From positions 578,151 through 642,150 of the forward strand of contig NZ_WJNG01000002.1 in NCBI RefSeq assembly GCF_009649745.1: a stretch of 64,000 nt of DNA, in the 5' to 3' direction. Source of the stretch: Aquibacillus halophilus. Its GTDB lineage: Bacteria; Bacillota; Bacilli; Bacillales; Amphibacillaceae. The notes below the pieces were generated by a model. It saw only the letters and a program-made list of their open reading frames with translations, was not told the DNA's origin and did no database searches. The stretch's first letter is position 1; every line of letters begins with the position of its first letter. The position numbers were made by a program, and so were the translations under genes. This document shows, one piece after another, positions 30,383 through 38,936 of the stretch.

Positions 30383-30805
30383 GTGAATAATACATTGATA
30401 GTTGCCATTGACGGCTCACAGCAATCATTAAGTGCGATTGACTACGCTGTTAAGTTGGCACGAGCGTCTGGGTACACGATTGAATTATTGCATGTTCAAC
30501 CCAAAATTAATACGCATTATGCTAATAAGAAGATTGGAAAAAAGCAGCTACAAGAGTATAAAAAAGAGCAAGCAATGAAGGTACTAAAAAAGGGGAAAAT
30601 GCGGGTAGACAAAGATGTGGATTTGAAGGTTAAATGGCGACAAGGGTTAACAGCTGAAGAGGTGTGCTGTGAAGCGAAGGATGTTCAGGCCCTTGGGATT
30701 ATTATGGGAGCTAGAAGTGTTAAGAAAATCAAAGGAAGATTGTTAGGCAGTACCTGTTACAGTGTAATAAAGAATGCACCATGTCCTGTGACAATAGTAT
30801 CTTAG
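30383..30805 (+). CDS. Universal stress protein (UspA family)
   Basis: A 140-residue UspA-fold protein. The N-terminus MNNTLIVAIDGSQQSLSAIDYAVKLA has the ATP-binding aspartate, and the C-terminus GARSVKKIKGRLLGSTCYSVIKNAPCPVTIV carries the GxxGxxxGS-type nucleotide loop in variant form. The GTG at 30383 follows AGAGGTGATTC; a second GTG at 30374 overlaps the ribosome binding site. It lies directly before the thiT riboswitch but is a separate unit. Confidence 0.9.
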   Translation: MNNTLIVAIDGSQQSLSAIDYAVKLARASGYTIELLHVQPKINTHYANKKIGKKQLQEYKKEQAMKVLKKGKMRVDKDVDLKVKWRQGLTAEEVCCEAKDVQALGIIMGARSVKKIKGRLLGSTCYSVIKNAPCPVTIVS

Positions 30806-30830
30806 TAAATTGTTTTAGTTTATCTGATTA

Positions 30831-30859
30831 TTGCAAGTTTCAGGAGTTTTAGATATAAT
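30831..30859 (+). promoter_or_regulatory. Sigma-A promoter of thiT
   Basis: TTGCAA (30831-30836) and TATAAT (30854-30859) are 17 bp apart, upstream of the third TPP riboswitch. Confidence 0.75.
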
Positions 30860-30885
30860 GCAAGTAGCAATGAAAGTATAGGAGT

Positions 30886-30979
30886 AAAGCCTTCAGGGGG
30901 AGCCGTAATGGCTGAGAGTGGACATTTGTTCAGACCCTTTGAACCTGTTAGTTAATTCTAGCGTAGGGATGGTGGCTTT
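30886..30979 (+). promoter_or_regulatory. TPP riboswitch 3 (upstream of thiT)
   Basis: CAGGGGGAGCC, GGCTGAGAGTGG, AGACCCTTTGAACCTG and CTAGCGTAGGGATGGTGG are all present. P1 pairs AAAGCC (30886-30891) with GGCTTT (30974-30979), which runs into six T. No separate terminator stem follows, unlike the other two thi-boxes. Confidence 0.93.
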
Positions 30980-31025
30980 TTTAATGGTGAAGTATGTATC
31001 GTGCATGCTATATACCGTTAAAAAG

Positions 31026-31071
31026 TTTCCCCTTGGCATTGCTTTTTTTGTTGCCAAAATTAAAGGGGAGG
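31026..31071 (+). promoter_or_regulatory. Hairpin sequestering the thiT ribosome binding site
   Basis: CCCCTT (31029-31034) pairs with AAGGGG (31063-31068) and TTGGCA (31033-31038) with TGCCAA (31052-31057), the two helices sharing two bases at the junction. The 3' arm overlaps the thiT Shine-Dalgarno AGGGGAGG (31064-31071). Formation would hide the ribosome binding site. Confidence 0.55.
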
Positions 31072-31081
31072 AATATTTGAA

Positions 31082-31654
31082 ATGAATTCAAAACGCACGT
31101 TATTTCTTATTGAAGTGGCAATTTTTGCAGCACTAGCAATTGTATTAGATTTGGTACCATTCTTATCTTTTAAAATTTGGGCTCAGGGTGGCTCGGTTTC
31201 ATTTGCAATGATTCCAATTTTTATTGTCGCTTTTCGTTGGGGGATAAAGGGTGGATTGTTAGCTGGTTTCCTTTTTGGTATTCTACAGCTAATTACTAAT
31301 CCATTTATTGTTCACATCGCCCAAGCATTTCTCGAGTATGGATTAGCGTTTACCTTATTAGGGATGGCCGGTATATTTGCTAAACCTGTAAAAGAAGCAT
31401 TACAAAATGGTAAAAGACGGTCTTATTTTACTTATATTACACTCGGTGTTTTTCTTGGATGCTTGTTTAGGTTCTTAGCTCACTTGTTAGCAGGAGTTGT
31501 CTTTTTCGCTGAATATGCTCCAGAGGGTCAACCAGTATGGTTATATTCAACAATCTATAATGGTTCTTACATGCTACCAGCATTTATATTGAGTACGATA
31601 GTTGTTGGTTTTGTGTTTTACAAACAACCACGTCTTATTAAGATTTCAAGTTAG
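31082..31654 (+). CDS. thiT: Thiamine ECF transporter S component ThiT
   Basis: A six-helix membrane protein of 190 residues binding thiamine for a shared ECF module (EcfA/A'/T encoded elsewhere). Family motifs seen are GGSVSFAMIPI, LEYGLAFTLLG and TIYNGSYMLP, which carry the thiamine-binding residues in the known structure. ATG follows GGGGAGGAATATTTGAA. Control by a TPP riboswitch confirms the assignment. Confidence 0.94.
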   Translation: MNSKRTLFLIEVAIFAALAIVLDLVPFLSFKIWAQGGSVSFAMIPIFIVAFRWGIKGGLLAGFLFGILQLITNPFIVHIAQAFLEYGLAFTLLGMAGIFAKPVKEALQNGKRRSYFTYITLGVFLGCLFRFLAHLLAGVVFFAEYAPEGQPVWLYSTIYNGSYMLPAFILSTIVVGFVFYKQPRLIKISS

Positions 31655-31669
31655 CAAAATCTCAACAGA

Positions 31670-31706
31670 ACCCCCTCTCACATTGTTTGTGAGAGGGGAA
31701 TTTTAA
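31670..31706 (+). terminator. Terminator after thiT
   Basis: ACCCCCTCTCACA pairs with TGTGAGAGGGG and is followed by AATTTTAATTT. Confidence 0.8.
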
Positions 31707-31802
31707 TTTCATTGATATTTTTGAGTAGGAAAGAGATAATTATTTCGATGACTTTTAAAAATATTTTGTTAAAACAACAAATTTGAAAATGGAGGAACTA
31801 GG

Positions 31803-32681
31803 ATGAAGAAAAAAGATATTGTAGCAACTTTTTCAATTGTTGGTTTTGATCCAGCCACGGGCGAGGTAGGAGTAGCAGTACAGTCAAAATTTATTGCGGT
31901 TGGTTCGGTTGTTCCTTGGGCGAAGGCTGGAGTGGGTGCTATTGCAACACAGGCATTTGCTAATCCTGCATATGGTCCAAAAGGGTTGGAGTTGCTCGAA
32001 GCTGGAAATACTCCAGAAGAAATAGTGGAAATTTTGACTGGAGAAGACCCTGATAAGCACGAAAGGCAGATAGGTATTGTTGATATAAAAGGAAATGCTG
32101 CTAGCTTTACAGGCAATAACTGCTATGACTGGGCAGGCGGAATAACAGGTGAAAATTTTGCCGCACAGGGTAATATTTTGGTTAACAAGGAAACGGTAAC
32201 CTCACTCGGACAAGCTTTTAAAAACAGTAAAGGGCCACTAGCTGATAAATTGTTGTCAGCATTAACAGCTGCCCAAGAAGCTGGTGGAGATAGTAGAGGT
32301 AAACAATCTGCTGCAATTTATATCGAGAAAGCTAAAGGTGGATATGGTGGGTTAAGTGATAGGTATCTAGATCTTAGAGTAGACGATCACCCAGATCCTA
32401 TCGAGGAATTGAAAAGATTGTACAGACTGCAACAATTGTACTTTGGTGAAACCAAAGAGGAAAACGTTCTACCTATTACAGGTCAGGTGAAAAATGAAGT
32501 AATTGAAGGGTTAATTAAGTTTGATTACTTATCCTCAGAAAAGCCGTCTGAAGAAGAACTACTCAATCAATTCACAAAATTTCTACATACAGAGAATTTT
32601 GAGGAAAGAGAATTAGATAAAGGTTTTATTGATAAGGAAGTACTTGATTTTATGAAAACAAATGAAATAATTGTTAAATGA
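31803..32681 (+). CDS. DUF1028 family protein (Ntn-hydrolase-like)
   Basis: A 292-residue protein whose first 220 residues match DUF1028. It opens with ATFSIVGFDPATGEVGVAVQSKF and continues WAKAGVGAIATQA, GNNCYDWAGGITGENFAAQGN and RGKQSAAIYI. The family is related to Ntn hydrolases and has no settled function. The C-terminal 70 residues (from DHPDPIEELKRLYRLQQLYFG) are an add-on seen in some members. The ATG follows AATGGAGGAACTAGG. The next gene is a transporter; they may share a metabolite. Confidence 0.88.
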   Translation: MKKKDIVATFSIVGFDPATGEVGVAVQSKFIAVGSVVPWAKAGVGAIATQAFANPAYGPKGLELLEAGNTPEEIVEILTGEDPDKHERQIGIVDIKGNAASFTGNNCYDWAGGITGENFAAQGNILVNKETVTSLGQAFKNSKGPLADKLLSALTAAQEAGGDSRGKQSAAIYIEKAKGGYGGLSDRYLDLRVDDHPDPIEELKRLYRLQQLYFGETKEENVLPITGQVKNEVIEGLIKFDYLSSEKPSEEELLNQFTKFLHTENFEERELDKGFIDKEVLDFMKTNEIIVK

Positions 32682-32710
32682 CCTTCTCCTTAGTAGGAGG
32701 TCTTTTTTTT
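32680..32710 (+). terminator. Terminator after the DUF1028 gene
   Basis: GACCTTCTCC-TTAGTA-GGAGGTC followed by eight T. Confidence 0.7.
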
Positions 32711-32817
32711 ATGGATACTATTTACATTTTAGTATTGTTTGGCCACACACCTATTTACTCCGTATTGCATAGGTTATAGCACAATTATTAAATACCTAAT
32801 TAAGGAGGCAATGTGAC

Positions 32818-34245
32818 GTGGACTTAACAATTTCTCACTGGATATACGGATTGTTCACCTTGATAATTATTATTACAATGATATTCCGAAGAGGTGTTGT
32901 ACTACCTACTTTACTTGGGACATTTTTGGTTGCCTGGATCTATCAAGGTAGTGTTATCGATGGTTTTACTGCTGTATTCAATGCGAACTTAGTCGCGGCA
33001 AAAGAACTGTTTAACATATTCCTGATTATTACGTTTATGGTGGCTTTATTACATTCATTGAGGGACCTTGGTGCTGACAAAAGAATGATTCAACCAATTG
33101 AAAAATTCATGGTGAATGGTCATATAGCATATTTTGTTTTAATAGCAGTAACATATATTATTTCGTTATTTTTCTGGCCAACGCCTGCTGTGCCTTTAAT
33201 TTGTGCTTTACTAGTTCCCGCTGCCATTCGTGCTGGATTGCCAGTTATGGTCGCAGCAATGGCTGTAGCATTAGCTGGTCAAGGGATGGCTTTATCTTCT
33301 GACTACGTTATACAAGTAGCCCCAGGATTATCTGCAACAGCTGCTGGTGTTGAGACAGCTGAATTGTTAGATCAAGCGTTAATTTTATCACTAATAACTG
33401 GAGGAATAGCCATAGGCCTAGCATACCTGATTAACAGAAAATCAATTCGAAAGAAAGATGATCCTAGAATTGATAGAGAGTTAGCAGCCATGCAGGGAAT
33501 AGAGGAAGAGAAACAAAATAAAACAGAAAGCAAAAACCTCCCTCTGTGGAGTAAAACATTTGCTATTTTGGTTCCTGTTTCAATGTTAGTTGTCATGATT
33601 TACATGGTTTCAACAAAATTGACGGCTGGCCGTATGGGAGGTTTTGAAGGTGGAGATGGAGCAGCATTTATTGGTGGAGTAGCTATTGTCCTACTTCTCT
33701 TATCAACAATTGCGTTTGGTAAGCATCGAGCCTTGGATTACATTAGTGAACATATAGTGGATGGTTTTACCTTTGCATTTAAGGCTATGGGTCCTGTTAT
33801 TCCAATTGCTGGTTTCTTCTTTTTAGGTAGTTCCGATTTTGCTGGTAACATTTTGTCGGTCGGTGATTCTGCACCCCCTGCGTTTTTATTTGATCTAGTT
33901 CAATCGACTCAAGAATTTTTACCACAGAGTGCTTTTTTGGCTGCTTTTAGTATTTTAATAATTGGAATTATCACAGGGTTAGATGGCTCCGGATTTTCTG
34001 GTTTACCACTGACCGGGGCTTTGTCAGGTGCACTTGCAGATGGGTCAATAGACGCGACAACATTAGCCGCAATTGGCCAAATGGGTTCAATTTGGACTGG
34101 AGGAGGGACGATCATCGCATGGTCATCTTTAGTTGCTGTTGCAGGTTTTTGTGGGGTACCCGTGATGGAACTAGTCCGGAAAAATTTTGGTCCAGTTATG
34201 TTAGGTTTGATAATATCGACAGTATTGGCGTTAATTATATTTTAA
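32818..34245 (+). CDS. Multi-pass membrane transporter, IT-superfamily-like
   Basis: A 475-residue protein with roughly 11-12 hydrophobic segments and a charged cytoplasmic loop near residues 205-245. Re-entrant-type segments rich in Gly/Ser/Pro (LAGQGMALSSDYVIQVAPG; GLDGSGFSGLPLTGALSG; GQMGSIWTGGGTIIAWSS) occur once per half. This resembles the ion transporter superfamily, which includes GntP, NhaC and DctM proteins, but I cannot name the substrate. The GTG start follows AAGGAGGCAATGTGAC. It follows the DUF1028 gene, with a terminator in between. Confidence 0.75.
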   Translation: MDLTISHWIYGLFTLIIIITMIFRRGVVLPTLLGTFLVAWIYQGSVIDGFTAVFNANLVAAKELFNIFLIITFMVALLHSLRDLGADKRMIQPIEKFMVNGHIAYFVLIAVTYIISLFFWPTPAVPLICALLVPAAIRAGLPVMVAAMAVALAGQGMALSSDYVIQVAPGLSATAAGVETAELLDQALILSLITGGIAIGLAYLINRKSIRKKDDPRIDRELAAMQGIEEEKQNKTESKNLPLWSKTFAILVPVSMLVVMIYMVSTKLTAGRMGGFEGGDGAAFIGGVAIVLLLLSTIAFGKHRALDYISEHIVDGFTFAFKAMGPVIPIAGFFFLGSSDFAGNILSVGDSAPPAFLFDLVQSTQEFLPQSAFLAAFSILIIGIITGLDGSGFSGLPLTGALSGALADGSIDATTLAAIGQMGSIWTGGGTIIAWSSLVAVAGFCGVPVMELVRKNFGPVMLGLIISTVLALIIF

Positions 34246-34256
34246 TCTGAAACGAA

Positions 34257-34304
34257 ATAAGAAAGCTGAGTCTTCTGTGTGATTGGAAGTGCTCAGCTTT
34301 CTTG
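34257..34304 (+). terminator. Terminator after the transporter gene
   Basis: AAGAAAGCTGAG and CTCAGCTTTCTTG form a long stem with an internal TTC/GGAA pairing. Confidence 0.8.
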
Positions 34305-34418
34305 TTGTAAAATTCACTATGAGTTCATGCCAATTATTTTAGAAATAGATCTTTAATATGGTACGATAACTTTATTAAAGAGATGAAACTAGTTTTTAAA
34401 GTTGAAAGGATGAAAAGT

Positions 34419-35396
34419 GTGAAAGCGTTCGTACATATTGGAACAGAACTAAAATACACTGATATTGAAGAGTTGGCTATCGGTAAGGGACAAGTAAAAG
34501 TAAAGTTGAAGGTGGCAGGCTTAAATCATCGAGATTTAAATATACCTAAAAGGCGTGGGGAATCACATGAACCACTAGTCTTAGGTTCAGACGGTGCTGG
34601 CATAATTGAGGAAGTAGGGGAGGGCGTCGAAAAGTTTCAAATTGGAGATGAGGTTATTCTTAACCCTGGCCTTGGCTGGGGTGCAAACAGTGATGCTCCT
34701 CCAGAAGGGTTTGAAATATTAGGTATGCCAGGTCACGGGACCTTTGCTGAGCACATAGTTATACCTGAAGAAAATATTGAAAAGAAACCTCAATACTTAT
34801 CCTGGCAAGAGGCTGGAGTATTAGCATTACCTGCCTTAACTGGGTATCGTGCCTTGTTTACGAAAGCCCAGGTTGAGTCAGGAGACACGGTATTCATTCC
34901 GGGTGCTGGTAGTGGAGTAGCAACTTTCCTAATTCAATTTGCCAAAGCTGCAGGGGCTAAGGTCATTGTTACATCAAGAAGTGAAGAGAAAAGAGATAAG
35001 GCAATAAAGTTAGGTGCTGATCTAGCAATTGACACACATAGTGACTGGAAAGAAGAACTAAAACAAGAAAAGATTGATATTGTAATCGATAGTGTTGGAA
35101 AAGCTACTTTAAATAGGTCGCTAGGTGTTCTAAAAAAGGGTGGAAAGTTAGTAACTTTTGGTGCAACAACGGATGATGAAATCACTATAAACATCCGTCA
35201 ATTTTTTTATGGTCAGTATAAACTGCTTGGTTCGACGATGGGAAGCACGCAAGAATTAAGAGAAATGTTAGTGTTTATTGAAAACCATCAAATCCATCCT
35301 ATGGTCAGCAAAGTATTTAATCTCTCAGAAGCACAACAGGCATTTGATTTTTTATCGGAAGCAAAGCAATTTGGTAAAGTAGCTCTTAAAATATAG
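34419..35396 (+). CDS. Zinc-free MDR-type alcohol dehydrogenase/quinone reductase (YogA-like)
   Basis: A medium-chain dehydrogenase/reductase of 325 residues. GROES-like N-terminal domain MKAFVHIGTELKY...GLNHRDL; Rossmann motif GAGSGVATFLIQFAKAAGAKVIVTSRS. It resembles B. subtilis YogA. The cysteines of the structural zinc site are absent. The GTG at 34419 is 8 nt after AAAGGA and gives the family N-terminus; the frame is open back to 34383. It is convergent with the spoVA-type operon, two bases apart. Confidence 0.85.
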   Translation: MKAFVHIGTELKYTDIEELAIGKGQVKVKLKVAGLNHRDLNIPKRRGESHEPLVLGSDGAGIIEEVGEGVEKFQIGDEVILNPGLGWGANSDAPPEGFEILGMPGHGTFAEHIVIPEENIEKKPQYLSWQEAGVLALPALTGYRALFTKAQVESGDTVFIPGAGSGVATFLIQFAKAAGAKVIVTSRSEEKRDKAIKLGADLAIDTHSDWKEELKQEKIDIVIDSVGKATLNRSLGVLKKGGKLVTFGATTDDEITINIRQFFYGQYKLLGSTMGSTQELREMLVFIENHQIHPMVSKVFNLSEAQQAFDFLSEAKQFGKVALKI

Positions 35397-35398
35397 CT

Positions 35399-36259
35399 CT
35401 AGTTTTGTAGATATTGTTCCACTTTGGTTATAGCATTTTGTAATTTTTGGCTGTTAGTCGTGTACATTTTTTTAGCATCTTTATTTTGTGTTGAAAGTGC
35501 AAATACTTCCATATCAGCTTGACACTTTTTCAATGTAGCCAATAATAGTGGTTTCTCTTGTGGAGAAGGAACTTGTAGCTTGTCATCAAACAAGTCCACG
35601 TTCAATTGTCCATAAGAGTCCACTTGGGCTAAATAGACATTTTCAATACTAACACCGAGCTTATCTAGTTCGGTTTCGAGCCAATTCAGGCTAAGTCCTG
35701 CAGTGGATAGCGGTTCATGAAGCACCTCACCGTCCATGACAACAGACTGAGGCTCTTTTATTGGTGCAACCTTCATGCCCATATCTTTTGGTGTTAAAGG
35801 TTGATTTTCTTTTTTAGGTAAAACACTTAACCCACCATCCGGTTCTAAAACCGCAAATTCAACATCTGCTGCTTGAAATACGTTTTTTGCTCTTAGTTTC
35901 TCTAGGAGGTCATCGGAAGAAAAGCGTTCTTTTTTTAAATTGTCTTCCATGATTTTACCATCTTTGATTAATACTGCACCTTTTCCTTCAAGTAAATTTC
36001 GGATAGGTTTACTTTTTATAGCTAATAATCCGAGCAGCATTGGAATAATAAACCAGATACTTAACCCCACTAGACCATGAGTAATAGGTGTACCCAAACC
36101 GATAGAAATATTTGCAGCTATCACAGCGACTACAATTCCTGCAATGAATTCAAATAGACTTAGTTGTGCTAGCTGTCTTTTTCCGAACGCTTTGGATACT
36201 AAGAAGACGATAATCAACAAGCTTGTTGATCTTATTACTATTTCTAACCAGTCCGGCAT
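35399..36259 (-). CDS. YetF/DUF421 membrane protein with DUF1657-like C-terminal domain
   Basis: Last gene of the spoVA2mob-like operon. Residues 1-80 hold three membrane helices, followed by the DUF421 soluble domain (AKNVFQAADVEFAVLEPDGGLSVL). The last 55 residues (LLATLKKCQADMEVFALSTQNKDAKKMY) match the free-standing DUF1657 proteins of the same operon (SAQASLETFALQTQNQQAKQMY). This DUF421+DUF1657 combination is also the seventh gene of spoVA2mob. The ATG at 36259 is 9 nt after AAGGAG; TTG 36265 is too close. Confidence 0.88.
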   Translation of the reverse strand: MPDWLEIVIRSTSLLIIVFLVSKAFGKRQLAQLSLFEFIAGIVVAVIAANISIGLGTPITHGLVGLSIWFIIPMLLGLLAIKSKPIRNLLEGKGAVLIKDGKIMEDNLKKERFSSDDLLEKLRAKNVFQAADVEFAVLEPDGGLSVLPKKENQPLTPKDMGMKVAPIKEPQSVVMDGEVLHEPLSTAGLSLNWLETELDKLGVSIENVYLAQVDSYGQLNVDLFDDKLQVPSPQEKPLLLATLKKCQADMEVFALSTQNKDAKKMYTTNSQKLQNAITKVEQYLQN

Positions 36260-36292
36260 ATGCAAAAGCTCCTTATTTAAAGGTAAAGTTGT

Positions 36293-36499
36293 TTAAAAAC
36301 CTTTGTATTGTTCTTCTTCTCTTTCCATTTCCCCGACCCGTTTTTGTAAATCATTCTTAACCTCATCCATTACAATCATTGTATCGTGAAAGACTCGTTT
36401 TGCTTCTTCACTTTGTGTTCGAATAGCTAAACTTGAAAAACTCGATTGCAAACTTTTAATACTCGATAAACTTTGTTTTACTTGTGAAGCAACTGTCAT
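36293..36499 (-). CDS. DUF1657 protein, second copy
   Basis: A 68-residue, mostly helical protein beginning MTVASQVKQSLSSIKSLQSSFSSLAI. It is paralogous to the first gene of the operon (38937-39143). Function is unknown; members accompany mobile and chromosomal spoVA2-type operons. ATG follows AAAGGAGTGTGTTTTAG. Confidence 0.88.
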   Translation of the reverse strand: MTVASQVKQSLSSIKSLQSSFSSLAIRTQSEEAKRVFHDTMIVMDEVKNDLQKRVGEMEREEEQYKGF

Positions 36500-36518
36500 C
36501 TAAAACACACTCCTTTTT

Positions 36519-36869
36519 TTAGCCTTTTGGTTTAAAAAATATTGCTCCAATCATCCCAAAAATAATGGCTGCTGAAATACCTGAACTAGTGACTTGAAAC
36601 ATCCCTGTAATAACACCAATTATTCCATGTTTATCAGCTGCTTCCATCGCACCATTCACAAGTTGATTACCAAAACTTGTGATTGGTACGCTTGCTCCAG
36701 CACCTGCGAAATCAACTAATTTATCATACAAGCCGAACCCGCTTAGAACAGATCCTGATGCTACTAAAATACTTAATGTATGACCAGGAGTTAGTTTAAA
36801 TACATCAAACATAATTTGCCCAATCACACATATTAATCCTCCAACAATAAACGCCCAAAAGAATTCCAT
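36519..36869 (-). CDS. spoVAEb: Stage V sporulation protein AE (SpoVAEb)
   Basis: A 116-residue inner forespore membrane protein with three to four hydrophobic segments, starting MEFFWAFIVGGLICVIGQIMFD. The segment FAGAGASVPITSFGNQLVNGA is shared with SpoVAC (FAGAGTAVPVTGFGNAVISAA), as expected since the two are related. Part of the dipicolinic acid channel. Its ATG overlaps the spoVAD stop (TAATG) and follows AAATGGAGGTGCGAG. Confidence 0.93.
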   Translation of the reverse strand: MEFFWAFIVGGLICVIGQIMFDVFKLTPGHTLSILVASGSVLSGFGLYDKLVDFAGAGASVPITSFGNQLVNGAMEAADKHGIIGVITGMFQVTSSGISAAIIFGMIGAIFFKPKG

Positions 36870-37882
36870 TATCTCGCACCTCCATTTTCAATAGACACAG
36901 CATGAGCTATACAGGGGATACTTTGATTTTGCTGTACAGTCAAGGGAGAGAGAAGGGCACCTGTTGCGACGACTAATATTTTATTTAATTCGCCTTTGTT
37001 CATTCGATTTAAAAAGTGACCATATGTTACGACGGCTGAACAGCCAGCACCACTTGCTCCAGCTTGTACAGGTTGATCTTCACGATAAATAGTTAAACCG
37101 CAGTCAACGAATTTTTCTTCGTTTATTGTAGTACCGTGTTTTTTAAATAAATCAATAGCAATTTCACGTCCTATATGAGCTAGATCTCCAGTAATGATAA
37201 GGTCGTAATAAGATGCATCCACTCCGCGTTCATGGAAATGTGCTTCAATGGTGTCGACGGCAGCAGGAGCCATGGCACCACCCATGTTAAATGGGTCAGA
37301 TAGTCCCATATCTATGACTTTTCCGATGGTAGCTGAAGTAATTTGTGGACCAACTCCTTTATCACTAACAAGTGCAGTTCCAGCACCTGTTACTGTCCAC
37401 TGGGCAGTAGGTGGTTTTTGACTACCATATTCAGTGGGGTAACGGAATTGCTTTTCCACAGCTGCATTATGACTTGATGCACCTGTTAAAATATAATTAG
37501 CACCTTTGCCGTTAATCAAAAAGGCACTTAAAGCAAGTCCCTCCATTGATGTTGAACAGGCACCAAACAATCCTAAATAGGGAGCTCCTAAAGTCTTCGC
37601 TGCAAAACTTGTTGGAGTAATTTGATTAATAAGATCTCCGCCTAAGAAAAACTGAATCTGTTCTTTTTGTAGATCTGCTTTTTCGATTGCTTTTTGGCAT
37701 GATTCATCCATCATTATTTTATGGGCTTTTTCGAATGAGTCCTGCTCTAGCCACATATCAGAGTGGAGTAGGTCAAAGTCTTTAGCTATATTACCTTCGG
37801 CCTCGAAAGGACCACCTACGGTACCTGTAGAAATGATGACCGGTTTATTTTCAAAAATCCAGGTTCTGTGTCCTGTTAACAT
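36869..37882 (-). CDS. spoVAD: Stage V sporulation protein AD
   Basis: SpoVAD has a thiolase fold and binds dipicolinic acid during uptake into the forespore. The sequence starts MLTGHRTWIFENKPVIISTGTVGGPFEAEG. The thiolase-like cysteine region FGACSTSMEGLALSAFL and the C-terminal VQAGASGAGCSAVVTYGH are present. 337 residues. The ATG at 37882 overlaps the spoVAC stop and follows GGGGTGGA, so the two are translationally coupled. Confidence 0.95.
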   Translation of the reverse strand: MLTGHRTWIFENKPVIISTGTVGGPFEAEGNIAKDFDLLHSDMWLEQDSFEKAHKIMMDESCQKAIEKADLQKEQIQFFLGGDLINQITPTSFAAKTLGAPYLGLFGACSTSMEGLALSAFLINGKGANYILTGASSHNAAVEKQFRYPTEYGSQKPPTAQWTVTGAGTALVSDKGVGPQITSATIGKVIDMGLSDPFNMGGAMAPAAVDTIEAHFHERGVDASYYDLIITGDLAHIGREIAIDLFKKHGTTINEEKFVDCGLTIYREDQPVQAGASGAGCSAVVTYGHFLNRMNKGELNKILVVATGALLSPLTVQQNQSIPCIAHAVSIENGGAR

Positions 37883-38361
37883 TACAATCCACCCCATTGT
37901 ATAAGGATTGTTTTAATTAGAGCTACAATAAATGCAGAAAACACCCCAAATAAGATTACTGTACCTGCAAGTTTAAACATGTTCCCACCTACGCCTAACA
38001 CAAAACCTTCAGTTCGGTGTTCAATCGCTGCAGAAATAACGGCATTACCAAAACCTGTAACTGGAACGGCTGTTCCTGCACCAGCGAATTGAGCAATATG
38101 GTCATAAATACCAATTCCAGTTAAAATCATTGTAATAAAAATTAATGTTGCTACAGTTGGATTACCGACATTTTGTTCTGTGAATTTAAAGAAGTACATA
38201 TAAAATGTTGCAATTAACTGACCTATAACACATATAGTTCCACCAACTAGAAAGGCCTTTATGCAGTTTTTAAAAAGAGGCCGTTTCACTTCACGTTTAC
38301 CTGCAAGTGCCTGATATTCTTGTTGGGTCGGTGTTAGATTCTTTTTTTTATTGTTTGACAT
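37882..38361 (-). CDS. spoVAC: Stage V sporulation protein AC
   Basis: SpoVAC is the likely mechanosensitive pore of the dipicolinic acid channel. A basic N-terminus (MSNNKKKNLTPTQQEYQ) is followed by four membrane segments and the conserved AQFAGAGTAVPVTGFGNAV loop. 159 residues. Third gene of the operon, 13 bp after the lipoprotein gene. Confidence 0.94.
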   Translation of the reverse strand: MSNNKKKNLTPTQQEYQALAGKREVKRPLFKNCIKAFLVGGTICVIGQLIATFYMYFFKFTEQNVGNPTVATLIFITMILTGIGIYDHIAQFAGAGTAVPVTGFGNAVISAAIEHRTEGFVLGVGGNMFKLAGTVILFGVFSAFIVALIKTILIQWGGL

Positions 38362-38374
38362 GATATTCCCTCAC

Positions 38375-38842
38375 TTATGCCTCATCATTAATCAACTTTT
38401 CTAGACTTTCAACCCTTTTAGTTAATTCATCCCTTTTAATCTTGTTATTTTGAACTTGTTTTTCCAATTCATCTAATTCAAAAAAAAACTTTTGATCAGA
38501 TGAAACAATTATTTTTTTGTTGGGATATTTTTTTTCTAATTCTTTTTTTACTTTCTTTTCATGATCCTGTTCATTAAATTGACTTAGGTGTGCTACTTCA
38601 ATGGCCAACAATATCCTTGTCTCTGTGTTTACACCTCTGACGCCTGTCACTTCGTCTTTTTTCATAACAAAGTCTTTTACTTCATTTGAGAATGATTGAT
38701 CCACGGGAGAAGTATTGCTAATCTTTGTAATATCATTATTTGCATCTTCACTCGTAAATCGGTTATCTTCTTCAGTATTACAACTGGACAATATTAGAAG
38801 TGGAAAAATGATGGAATATAATAATTTGTTTAATTTAAGCAC
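38375..38842 (-). CDS. YhcN/YlaJ-type sporulation lipoprotein
   Basis: The N-terminus LKLNKLLYSIIFPLLILSSC is a signal peptide ending in a lipobox. The rest has the features of the YhcN/YlaJ family: VTGVRGVNTETRILLAIEVAHL and a charged C-terminal coiled coil (residues about 115-155). The equivalent position in spoVA2mob is also a YhcN/YlaJ lipoprotein. Start is uncertain among GTG 38851, ATG 38848 and GTG 38842; the last is best spaced from CAGGTGA. Confidence 0.82.
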   Translation of the reverse strand: MLKLNKLLYSIIFPLLILSSCNTEEDNRFTSEDANNDITKISNTSPVDQSFSNEVKDFVMKKDEVTGVRGVNTETRILLAIEVAHLSQFNEQDHEKKVKKELEKKYPNKKIIVSSDQKFFFELDELEKQVQNNKIKRDELTKRVESLEKLINDEA

Positions 38843-38868
38843 TGTCATCACCTGTATTATTAAGTATT

Positions 38869-38894
38869 AAAAGGTTGGTGTTACCCAACCTTTT
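38869..38894 (-). terminator. Hairpin inside the spoVA-type operon
   Basis: AAAAGGTTGG-GTAACA-CCAACCTTTT lies between the first DUF1657 gene and the lipoprotein gene. A short T run could give partial termination, making more of the first protein than of the rest. Confidence 0.5.
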
Positions 38895-38936
38895 ATTATT
38901 GCTATCCGTCATGATAAATGGAGGTATAGATTGTAT

